In this document: one piece after another, positions 1 to 6,267 of the stretch | How the letters are laid out: every line of letters begins with the position of its first letter | How positions within the stretch are numbered: the first letter of the stretch is position 1 | Assembly: GCA_020848315.1 (NCBI GenBank) | Contig: JADLAH010000196.1 | Coordinates: forward strand, 1 to 6,866 | Source of the DNA: Chitinophagales bacterium | Lineage (GTDB): Bacteria > Bacteroidota > Bacteroidia > Chitinophagales > JADIYW01 | Direction: 5' to 3' | DNA length: 6,866 nt | Notes under the pieces: model-generated | What the model was told of the DNA's origin: nothing | What the model saw: the letters and a program-made list of their open reading frames with translations, nothing else | Database searches by the model: none | Program-made: the position numbers and the translations under genes

Positions 1-1979
1 GCCAGTTCCTGTTGTTTTTTCAGTTCATCCAGCTTCTGCTGATACTCATCCACTGCGGGTGCTTCCGACTTTTTCAGCACCGGAGCGGTCGGTTCCACCA
101 CTGCGGTGGGCGACACTTCCTGTAAAATATAATTATCCGGCACTACCGTTGGAGTTGGCGCCGGAGGCGCTGGCGCGGTGTTCACCGGTGTGGTCATTGT
201 TTTCTGTGTCAGCTTGGCGACGTCATCGGCAACCGGCGATATCGCCGGATTGTTTTTAATGGCATCCTGCGCCTTCAGTTGCTCCGCGGTCAGCGGCTTG
301 GGTGTCGGTTTGGGCGCTTCGTAAGGTTTAATTGTATTCACCGTATCGCGTTTTACCACCACCTGTGGTTTGGTGCTTACTGCTTGTTTTACGGGAGTTT
401 GAACTACCTGCTGCTGTTGTTGTTTTAGTTCCTCAATTTTTTGCTGCAAATCATCTTTAGTGGACGTTGTTGTGGTAGCAGGCTGCACCGGAACTGGCGG
501 CGGAGCAGTTACCGGTTTGGTCACCACAGGCTGCACAGTCACCTCGGATTTTTTGGCGGCACTGGCTATCATCGCCGGCATGTCCACCGGCTCCGGACGG
601 ATTTCTTTCGGCAATTTAATCCGGTATAAATCATTGAGTCCGTAATAGGACAACTCACTGCTGTAATAGATATAATCGCCCTGCGTCGGGATGGTGTAGT
701 AAATATCCATCTTTGGCGTATTGATCTGCGGGCCGAGGTTCACCGGAACCGACCATTTTTTCCAGGTCTGATCGAGGCGTTTGGCCATATACACATCATA
801 ACTGCCAAAGCCCTGATGTCCGGCAGAAGAGAAATAAATGGTTTTACCATCGGCCGCCAGAAACACACTGCCCTCCGCCCCTACGGTATTGATAACCGGA
901 CCGACATTGACCGGCTCACTCCAGTTGCCGTCCGCATATTTGAAGGACACATAAATATCCAGATCGCCGTAGCTGTCGGCGCGCTGCACGCACATCAGCA
1001 TCACTTTCTCATCCATACTGAGATGATGCGAGGAATATTCGTTGTCGTTGTAATAGTTGGCAATATTCAGCGCCTTGGGTTTGCTCCAGGTTCCGTCGGT
1101 TTTGCGTGTACTCATCGAAACGCCACCTTCTTTGCTTTTGTATTTATTCGCGAGATAAATCCGCTGATTGTCGGCACTCACAAAACAAACGTAGTTGTGC
1201 ATATCCGTATTCAGCGGCTCGCCGATGTTCAACGCTTTGTTCCACTTGCCGTTCGGCATCATATTCGCGTAGTAGATATCGTCCTTCTGTTCCTTTCCTG
1301 TATTGCCGGCGGCAAACTTGCGGGCGAAATAAAGGGTTTGTCCGTCGGGTGCCACGATCGGCAAATGGTCGTAATAAGAAGAATTCACCATCGGCCCCAG
1401 ATTTTCGGACATTCCCAGCGGCTCGCTGTATTTGAGCACATTGATTACCGGCTGATACGGCTGTGTGGTAGAAGAAATGCCGATACAGTCGATTTGCTGC
1501 ATACCACCAACAGCATCCGTATTTAATACCAGTTTGAGTTTATTGACATTATAAACCGGTTTGATTTTTATGTAGGTCAGCAAATCCAGGAATTTCTGCA
1601 CCGGATAGGGATTTTTGTTTTCGTACACGGAATGGCTTTTCCCGTTATTATCATACAGAATAATTTCTTTAATGGCACCCGCATTGTAGGTCTCTCCCAC
1701 TATCACCTGCTGCACCATCTGCGGTTTATCAAACCCAACGGTGACGAACTCTTTGCCCGCTTGACTTTTCGCGGTCGCCCAGGCCAGCACGGATTCTCCG
1801 TACACCATTGTATTCGGATAGCCAAGCACCTGAGTGGCCGCATATCGGTTGGAATATTCCGGCATCTCACTGTCGCGCCATTGCGAAGAAAAATCTATGA
1901 GTCGGGAGGCCCACTGCACCTGCTGCGCGGACACCGCGACAGAAGATATCAGCAGCGCAAAGAGTATTCGGTGTTTCAT
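1..1979 (-). CDS. PD40-propeller envelope protein with discoidin-like N-terminus, probably OmpA family (3' end outside window)
   Basis: The reading frame is open from an ATG at 1977-1979 to the left edge, giving 659 residues with no stop. Residues 1-19 form a signal peptide (K2, R4, hydrophobic core, AxA-like end before QQ). Residues about 45-170 resemble the discoidin-like domain found in Bacteroidota PD40/OmpA proteins (LGYPN near 52, LAWA near 65, VGFDKP near 81, NAGAI near 99, LYD near 108). Residues about 205-456 hold five PD40/TolB-type blades, with cores such as APDGQTLYF (210-218), AADGKTIYFSS (375-385) and GDYIYYSS (434-441). After KLPKEIRPEPV (455-465) comes a Pro/Gln/Thr/Lys-rich linker of about 190 residues with two related charged helices (508-524 and 643-659). 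Such proteins usually end in a peptidoglycan-binding OmpA domain, but that part is not in the window, so the OmpA assignment is inferred. The likely location is periplasmic, at the outer membrane. There is no Shine-Dalgarno sequence, and the gene is divergent from the one at 2123. Confidence 0.9.
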   Translation of the reverse strand, partial: MKHRILFALLISSVAVSAQQVQWASRLIDFSSQWRDSEMPEYSNRYAATQVLGYPNTMVYGESVLAWATAKSQAGKEFVTVGFDKPQMVQQVIVGETYNAGAIKEIILYDNNGKSHSVYENKNPYPVQKFLDLLTYIKIKPVYNVNKLKLVLNTDAVGGMQQIDCIGISSTTQPYQPVINVLKYSEPLGMSENLGPMVNSSYYDHLPIVAPDGQTLYFARKFAAGNTGKEQKDDIYYANMMPNGKWNKALNIGEPLNTDMHNYVCFVSADNQRIYLANKYKSKEGGVSMSTRKTDGTWSKPKALNIANYYNDNEYSSHHLSMDEKVMLMCVQRADSYGDLDIYVSFKYADGNWSEPVNVGPVINTVGAEGSVFLAADGKTIYFSSAGHQGFGSYDVYMAKRLDQTWKKWSVPVNLGPQINTPKMDIYYTIPTQGDYIYYSSELSYYGLNDLYRIKLPKEIRPEPVDMPAMIASAAKKSEVTVQPVVTKPVTAPPPVPVQPATTTTSTKDDLQQKIEELKQQQQQVVQTPVKQAVSTKPQVVVKRDTVNTIKPYEAPKPTPKPLTAEQLKAQDAIKNNPAISPVADDVAKLTQKTMTTPVNTAPAPPAPTPTVVPDNYILQEVSPTAVVEPTAPVLKKSEAPAVDEYQQKLDELKKQQEL
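408..422 (-). repeat. Short CAA/CAG triplet run encoding five glutamines
   Basis: Two CAA and three CAG codons in a row (minus strand) encode Gln 520-524 of the propeller protein, at the end of the first charged linker helix. The run is in frame and trinucleotide, so slippage would change linker length without a frameshift. It is short, and variation between strains is only a possibility. Confidence 0.5.
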
Positions 1980-1995
1980 AGTCTGTTTGTTGTAC

Positions 1996-2003
1996 GAAAA
2001 ATA
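1996..2003 (-). promoter_or_regulatory. Candidate -7 element for the propeller gene (weak)
   Basis: On the minus strand this reads TATTTTTC, matching seven of eight positions of the Bacteroidota TAnnTTTG -7 consensus; the final G is replaced by C. It lies 16 bases upstream of the ATG at 1979, giving a very short leader. I found no TTG-type -33 element at the usual distance, so the call is tentative. Confidence 0.25.
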
Positions 2004-2087
2004 AACAATTGCGTGATTTTATCGGTGTAAATAACAAGATTTATACCAATTCAGCATTTCACATACGATATTACAGATAATAACGTT

Positions 2088-2095
2088 TATTTTTG
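2088..2095 (+). promoter_or_regulatory. Candidate -7 promoter element (TAnnTTTG), distal copy
   Basis: TATTTTTG is a perfect match to the Bacteroidota -7 consensus TAnnTTTG and lies 27 bases upstream of the ATG at 2123, leaving a leader of roughly 20 bases. The region is AT-rich and intergenic. No convincing -33 TTG is present at the expected distance, so the support is the -7 match and the position only. Confidence 0.4.
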
Positions 2096-2099
2096 GTAT

Positions 2100-2107
2100 T
2101 AAATTTG
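2100..2107 (+). promoter_or_regulatory. Candidate -7 promoter element (TAnnTTTG), proximal copy
   Basis: TAAATTTG is a second perfect TAnnTTTG match, 12 bases downstream of the first and 15 bases before the ATG at 2123. If used, the transcript would have a leader of only about 10 bases, which makes the distal copy somewhat more plausible. No -33 element is evident. Confidence 0.35.
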
Positions 2108-2122
2108 ACACAGTACTGAAAT

Positions 2123-3028
2123 ATGAAAAGAACGCTGACGATAATCCTCTTAATGCAAGCACTCGGCGCCGCGGCGCAGTTGACACCTGAGAACGCGCAG
2201 AAAATAAAAGCGATGGAAGACTCCATCCGCATCTATGGCGATACCCTGATTAACAGTCAGTTGCAGGACAATCGCACGATTGCCAGCTACCGCATCATCA
2301 AAACACTGACCGCGGCGCTGCGCGTTCCCAATGCCTATTACTATCAATGGGACTCCACCTTACCGTGGCGGGTCAGCTATCCGGAAGACGGCAGTTTCCG
2401 CATCTTCACGTGGTATGTACTGAACGACAACGGCACCTATAAATATTACGGCACGATACAGATGAAAGCGGACACACTGAAGATGTTCCCGCTCATTGAC
2501 TACTCCGATTTCACCGACAATCCAATGGAGGTGATGGTGGACAACAACAACTGGATAGGCGCTTTGTATTACAACATCAAGACTGTAAAATCAGGAAAAA
2601 CCAGCTATTACACCATCTTCGGGTGGGACGGCAACAGTCTGGCGAGTACCAAAAAAATCATGGAAATACTCTGGTTCAAAGACGGCAAGCCGCGGTTCGG
2701 CGCACCGATTATCCAACTGGCGAAAGGCAAAACGGTCAGACGATTTATTCTTGAATATTCCAAGGAAGCCTCCGCGACATTGAACTACAGTCCGCTGGAC
2801 AAAAAAGTGATTTACGACCACGTGGCACCGAACGGCGACGCGCTGGAAGGCTTTTTTGCCAACTATATTCCCGACGGCACCTACGAAGGATTTGAATGGA
2901 AAAAAGGCAAATGGAAACATCTCGACAATATTGAATACGAGAAACGACAGGATGGCGATGTGCCAAATGCGGAAAAGAAAAAATCCCTGCAACTCTACAC
3001 GCCCAAGCCTGCACCTACCGGAAAATAA
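2123..3028 (+). CDS. Exported conserved protein of unknown function (Bacteroidota family)
   Basis: This is a complete 301-residue protein. Residues 1-18 are a signal peptide (MKRT, hydrophobic ILLMQALG, AAA before Q19), so the mature protein should be periplasmic or surface-associated; there is no lipobox cysteine, and in fact no cysteine at all. A short charged helical segment (about 23-45) is followed by a region rich in Tyr, Trp and Phe that looks mostly beta. Distinctive stretches are FRIFTWYV (92-99), YYGTIQM (108-114), WIGALYYNI (144-152), the FGWDG turn (166-170), ILEYSKEA (209-216), YDHVAP (231-236) and the C-terminal IPDGTYEGFEWKKGKW (249-264). From memory, similar sequences recur in Bacteroidota as hypothetical proteins; I know of no assigned function and offer none. 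The tail (about 271-301) is polar and probably disordered. The start is chosen for the signal peptide, with two -7 elements just upstream and no Shine-Dalgarno sequence. Confidence 0.88.
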   Translation: MKRTLTIILLMQALGAAAQLTPENAQKIKAMEDSIRIYGDTLINSQLQDNRTIASYRIIKTLTAALRVPNAYYYQWDSTLPWRVSYPEDGSFRIFTWYVLNDNGTYKYYGTIQMKADTLKMFPLIDYSDFTDNPMEVMVDNNNWIGALYYNIKTVKSGKTSYYTIFGWDGNSLASTKKIMEILWFKDGKPRFGAPIIQLAKGKTVRRFILEYSKEASATLNYSPLDKKVIYDHVAPNGDALEGFFANYIPDGTYEGFEWKKGKWKHLDNIEYEKRQDGDVPNAEKKKSLQLYTPKPAPTGK

Positions 3029-3031
3029 GGA

Positions 3032-3742
3032 TCAGGGCAGCTTGTCCAGTATCAATGCCGTCGCGATGGCAGCATTCAGCGATTCGGCTTTTCCTTTTCG
3101 CGGGATGGTAACCGGATGGGAAATAAACGGCAGCAGTTCAGCATCAATGCCGTGTCCTTCGTTGCCGATGAGGATACATCCCGGCGCGGTAAAAGCCTGC
3201 TGATGATAGTTGACACCGTCGAATACCGCGCCGTAGACAGGGCCCTGATATTCATGGAAAAAAGCAGTGAGACCGGTTTCCATCACCGACACCCTCCCGA
3301 CAGAAGCCATGCTCGACTGCACTACTTTCGGATTATATACATCGACACAACCATCGGAACAGATGATTTTTTTCACCCCAAACCAGTCACATGTACGAAT
3401 GATAGTACCCATATTACCCGGATCCTGGATATCATCCAGCACCACGATCCACTCGCCTGCTGCCGGCGCAGCATCGCGGACCGGCATGGCAAACACCGCC
3501 AGGCTCGCCGCAGGATTCGAAAGCGCAGTCAGCTTCTGCATTTCCTGTTCAGTAACGGGCTTGCATTGCGGATGCTGCAGGGAAGATTTAGCAGGCTGTG
3601 CATATATGTGCACAACTTCCATTCCTTCAGCTATTAATTCTTTTATAATTTTATCACCTTCGGCTATAAATTGTGCGTACTTATAACGGTATTTCTTAAT
3701 TTTGAGCGCGTTAACATGTTTTATCTCAACCTGGCTTAGCAT
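3032..3742 (-). CDS. TrmH/SpoU-family RNA 2'-O-ribose methyltransferase
   Basis: A complete 236-residue SPOUT-class enzyme, expected to transfer methyl from S-adenosylmethionine to a ribose 2'-OH in rRNA or tRNA in the cytoplasm. An N-terminal substrate-binding domain (about 1-95, with FIAEGDKIIKELI at 25-37) precedes the knotted catalytic domain. All three SpoU motifs are visible: motif 1, DDIQDPGNMGTIIRTCDWFG (103-122, with N110, G112 and R116); motif 2, LIGNEGHG (191-198, with E195); and motif 3, IPRKGKAESLNAAIATAL (213-230, with S221 and N223). Motif 3 has Arg where family members often have Met, and ESLNA instead of ESLNV. Length is normal for short TrmH/RlmB-like proteins, and the exact target base cannot be read from sequence. 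The stop (TGA, 3032-3034) is three bases from the convergent gene's stop; the ATG is one base from the divergent tamL ATG. Its promoter must therefore lie inside tamL; the nearest -7-like site (3759-3766, seven of eight) is weak. Confidence 0.95.
   Translation of the reverse strand: MLSQVEIKHVNALKIKKYRYKYAQFIAEGDKIIKELIAEGMEVVHIYAQPAKSSLQHPQCKPVTEQEMQKLTALSNPAASLAVFAMPVRDAAPAAGEWIVVLDDIQDPGNMGTIIRTCDWFGVKKIICSDGCVDVYNPKVVQSSMASVGRVSVMETGLTAFFHEYQGPVYGAVFDGVNYHQQAFTAPGCILIGNEGHGIDAELLPFISHPVTIPRKGKAESLNAAIATALILDKLP
3697..3704 (+). promoter_or_regulatory. Candidate -7 promoter element for tamL, inside the methyltransferase gene
   Basis: TAATTTTG is a perfect TAnnTTTG match lying 39 bases upstream of the tamL ATG at 3744, within the first codons of the oppositely oriented methyltransferase gene. 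A TTG at 3671-3673 could serve as the -33 element, with a 23-base spacer, slightly long. The expected leader would be about 30 bases. The element overlaps an alternative in-frame TTG start at 3702, which argues against use of that codon. Confidence 0.5.
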
Positions 3743-3743
3743 A

Positions 3744-6257
3744 ATGCAAAATTCTTTTCAAAGATGTAAAAAAATAGGATATGCTGTATGTATACTGCTG
3801 CTATATTCATGCAATGCCACCAAACATTTAATCAAGGATGATCAAAGTCTGTTGACCGGTAATTCCGTCGCGGTCAAATACACCGGCAAAGTGTACAGCG
3901 ACAAAACATACCTGAAAAACGAACTCGCCAAGCAGGTTGTCTACAACCAGCAGCCCAACAAAAAATTCATGAGTATCTTCCGGCTCAAGCTCGGTATCTA
4001 TACGATGTCGGTGTTGAAGAATGAAAATAGGCTGGTGAGAAAGCAGGAACTCGAAGCAAAAATTAATACCGGCAACTATACCAAAAAAGACTCCACGGAA
4101 CTATCCAAGCTGATGAAGAAAAAGAAGTTCGAAAACTTCCTGAACGAAACTTCCGGCGGCGAGCCACCCGTATTATTTGACTCCACCACGATGGCCACTT
4201 CCATCAAAAGGATGCGCAATTACCTATTTTACCACGGCTACTTTTACAGCGATGTATCCGCGACTTATAAAACCAAAAAGAAAAAAACCAACGTCACCTA
4301 TCACGTTTCTACGGGGCCACAGTTTACCTATCGCGAGGTGAACCTGATTGTGGAAGACAGTTCGCTGTATTCCATTGTAACACAAGGCCCCAAAAATATG
4401 CTATTGAAAAAGGGCGATCCTTTTGATATCGATGTCGTCAAAAAAGAACGACAACGCCTTGCGGATCTGGTGCAGAATGAGGGCTACTTCACTTTCAGTC
4501 CGGATTTCATTTATCTGAATATCGACAGTACCGTCGGCAACCAGCAGATTGACGTGAACCTGATTGTAAAAAATGAGGAAGACGCGTTGCTGCACAAAAA
4601 ATATTCCTATGTGGAAATCAACTATGAGATTCTGAATTTCGACAACAAGAAACAAAACCTGTTGCTGAAACGGGAAGATTTCATCTACGATACCATTTGC
4701 GATGTGAACTACCGTGTACTGAAAACATCCGTATTACCAAGGGCGCTGACGAAATCTACCTACATCAAACCGGGTGATTACTACAACAAAGATCAGTTGC
4801 AGAAAACGAGAAATGCGCTGAACGGTCTGGGTGTCTTCCGCTTCGTAAATATCGAGCACGTGCCGATTTCCCTTTCTCCGGATGAAAGCGGTTTGTACAC
4901 CAGCATCAAGTGCGCGCCATCGAAAAGACACGCGTTCAGTACGGACGTGGAACTGAATACCAACGCGCAAAGCACACTCGGCTTCAATGTGGTCGGTGCC
5001 TACCGCAACAACAACCTGTTCCGCACCGCAGCCAAGTTCCAGTTCAATATCAGTACGGGTCTCGACTTTCAGCTATTGAAGGAAAAGCGCTTTGAAAACA
5101 GCGCCATCAATGCCATTAATATCAACCTGGAAGCCAAGATTAATCTGGCGCGTTTGTTTCCCACTTTCAAGAAAAACAAGTGCATCACTTATCAGAAATA
5201 CAAACCGCGCACTTTTGTAAGTGTCAACTACAACTTTCAGAAGAGAATCAATCTGTACAACCTGCAGACCATTGGCGCCAGCTACGGCTACGAATGGTAC
5301 AACGATAAATTCAGACATATCTTCACGCCGCTCAGTTTCACTTACGTGCTGCCGTCCAACCTCAGCGATTCCTTCAACACGATTCTGCAGCAAAGCCCGA
5401 GATTCCGGCAGAGTTTCAGCAATCAGTTTATCATGGGGCAGGAATACACCTTCAGCTACACCAATCAGAATCTGAATGTCGGCAAATACAAGAATTTCTT
5501 TTATTTCCGGGGCAATGTCTTCCTGTCGGGCAATCTGCTCTACGCGTTTACTTCCATCAAACAAAAGGGCAATGAGCTGCCCTACAAACTCGGTGGCATC
5601 AACTTCTCGCAGTTTGCCCGCTTCGAAGTGGAACCAAGATATTTCTTCAATTTCAGGCGCGGGCAGGCATTCAGTCTGAGGATGTTCGCAGGCATCGGTA
5701 TTCCATATGGCAACTCGACTTACCGCGACACCGCCGTGATGCCTTACTTCAAGCAATTCTTTGTCGGCGGCCCGAACTCCCTGCGCGGCTGGGGCTTCCG
5801 GCGCTTAGGTCCCGGTGGCTTCGACACCTACTCAGAAAACAGGAACAACCTCGACCAAACGGCAGATATGAAGTTTGAGTTCAACGCAGAATACCGTTTC
5901 AACATCTACAAAACTTTTAAAGGCGCCCTGTTTACCGACATCGGCAATATCTGGCTGATTAAGGAAGATCCTTCCCGAAAGCTCGGCCACTTTGACGCGA
6001 GGCGGTTCATGAAGGAACTCGCCTGGGATGTCGGGTTTGGCTTGCGGATGGACCTCAACTTCTTTGTCGTCCGCTTTGACGTAGGTATCGCCTTGTATGA
6101 TCCGGCCTTCGAAGAAGGCAACCGCTGGACCTTCAACAAGATCAACAATGATGCTGAACTCATCTACAAACAACCGCGCGGCAAGGAACTCGGTTGGTAC
6201 AAATTCCAGTTCCGGGATTTCGTGGGTTTGAACTTTGCAATTGGTTATCCGTTCTAA
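3744..6257 (+). CDS. tamL: TamL-type outer-membrane lipoprotein of the Omp85 (BamA/TamA) superfamily
   Basis: With the ATG at 3744 the protein has 837 residues. Residues 1-22 form a lipoprotein signal peptide ending in the lipobox LYSC, so C23 would be lipidated; lipidated TamA homologues of this kind are the Bacteroidota TamL proteins. The mature start (CNATKHLIKDDQSLLTGN, then QQPNKKF at 69-75 and LGIY at 83-86) fits that family. POTRA-like modules follow at about 36-90, 140-203, 220-280 and 288-390 (NYLFYHGYFYSD at 159-170; ALNGLGVFRFVNI at 358-370). Residues about 395-837 form the beta-barrel, with the Omp85 loop-6 signature FVGGPNSLRGWGFRRLGPG (673-691, R681 in LRGW) and a terminal strand FVGLNFAIGYPF ending in the typical aromatic residue. 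By homology it works with a TamB-like partner in outer-membrane assembly or lipid transport; the partner is not in the window. A TTG at 3702 would add 14 residues ahead of the signal peptide and is rejected. Confidence 0.93.
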   Translation: MQNSFQRCKKIGYAVCILLLYSCNATKHLIKDDQSLLTGNSVAVKYTGKVYSDKTYLKNELAKQVVYNQQPNKKFMSIFRLKLGIYTMSVLKNENRLVRKQELEAKINTGNYTKKDSTELSKLMKKKKFENFLNETSGGEPPVLFDSTTMATSIKRMRNYLFYHGYFYSDVSATYKTKKKKTNVTYHVSTGPQFTYREVNLIVEDSSLYSIVTQGPKNMLLKKGDPFDIDVVKKERQRLADLVQNEGYFTFSPDFIYLNIDSTVGNQQIDVNLIVKNEEDALLHKKYSYVEINYEILNFDNKKQNLLLKREDFIYDTICDVNYRVLKTSVLPRALTKSTYIKPGDYYNKDQLQKTRNALNGLGVFRFVNIEHVPISLSPDESGLYTSIKCAPSKRHAFSTDVELNTNAQSTLGFNVVGAYRNNNLFRTAAKFQFNISTGLDFQLLKEKRFENSAINAININLEAKINLARLFPTFKKNKCITYQKYKPRTFVSVNYNFQKRINLYNLQTIGASYGYEWYNDKFRHIFTPLSFTYVLPSNLSDSFNTILQQSPRFRQSFSNQFIMGQEYTFSYTNQNLNVGKYKNFFYFRGNVFLSGNLLYAFTSIKQKGNELPYKLGGINFSQFARFEVEPRYFFNFRRGQAFSLRMFAGIGIPYGNSTYRDTAVMPYFKQFFVGGPNSLRGWGFRRLGPGGFDTYSENRNNLDQTADMKFEFNAEYRFNIYKTFKGALFTDIGNIWLIKEDPSRKLGHFDARRFMKELAWDVGFGLRMDLNFFVVRFDVGIALYDPAFEEGNRWTFNKINNDAELIYKQPRGKELGWYKFQFRDFVGLNFAIGYPF

Positions 6258-6267
6258 CACTGGATAC

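Noticed and set aside
59..645. Small plus-strand open frames of 61-66 codons near the left edge
   Set aside because: They are antisense to the linker region of the propeller gene, with low-complexity composition reflecting its Pro/Thr/Val codons.
816..1526. Plus-strand open frame of 236 codons opposite the propeller gene
   Set aside because: It lies wholly antisense to a frame with clear PD40 motifs, and its translation shows no signal peptide or recognisable domain. It is a shadow of the real gene.
1980..2122. Possible small RNA, riboswitch or hairpin in the divergent intergenic region
   Set aside because: The region is AT-rich and I could find no convincing stem-loop, terminator or conserved RNA motif beyond the promoter-like elements listed.
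3116..3686. Two plus-strand open frames (173 and 139 codons) opposite the methyltransferase
   Set aside because: The minus strand carries all three SpoU motifs. The plus-strand products have no motif support and no translation signals.
3702..3743. Upstream TTG start extending tamL by 14 residues
   Set aside because: It would place extra residues ahead of a well-formed lipoprotein signal peptide and overlaps a perfect -7 promoter match. The ATG at 3744 fits better.
5073..5756. Minus-strand open frame of 227 codons within tamL
   Set aside because: It is antisense to the Omp85 barrel, which has family motifs on the plus strand, and its own product has no recognisable features.
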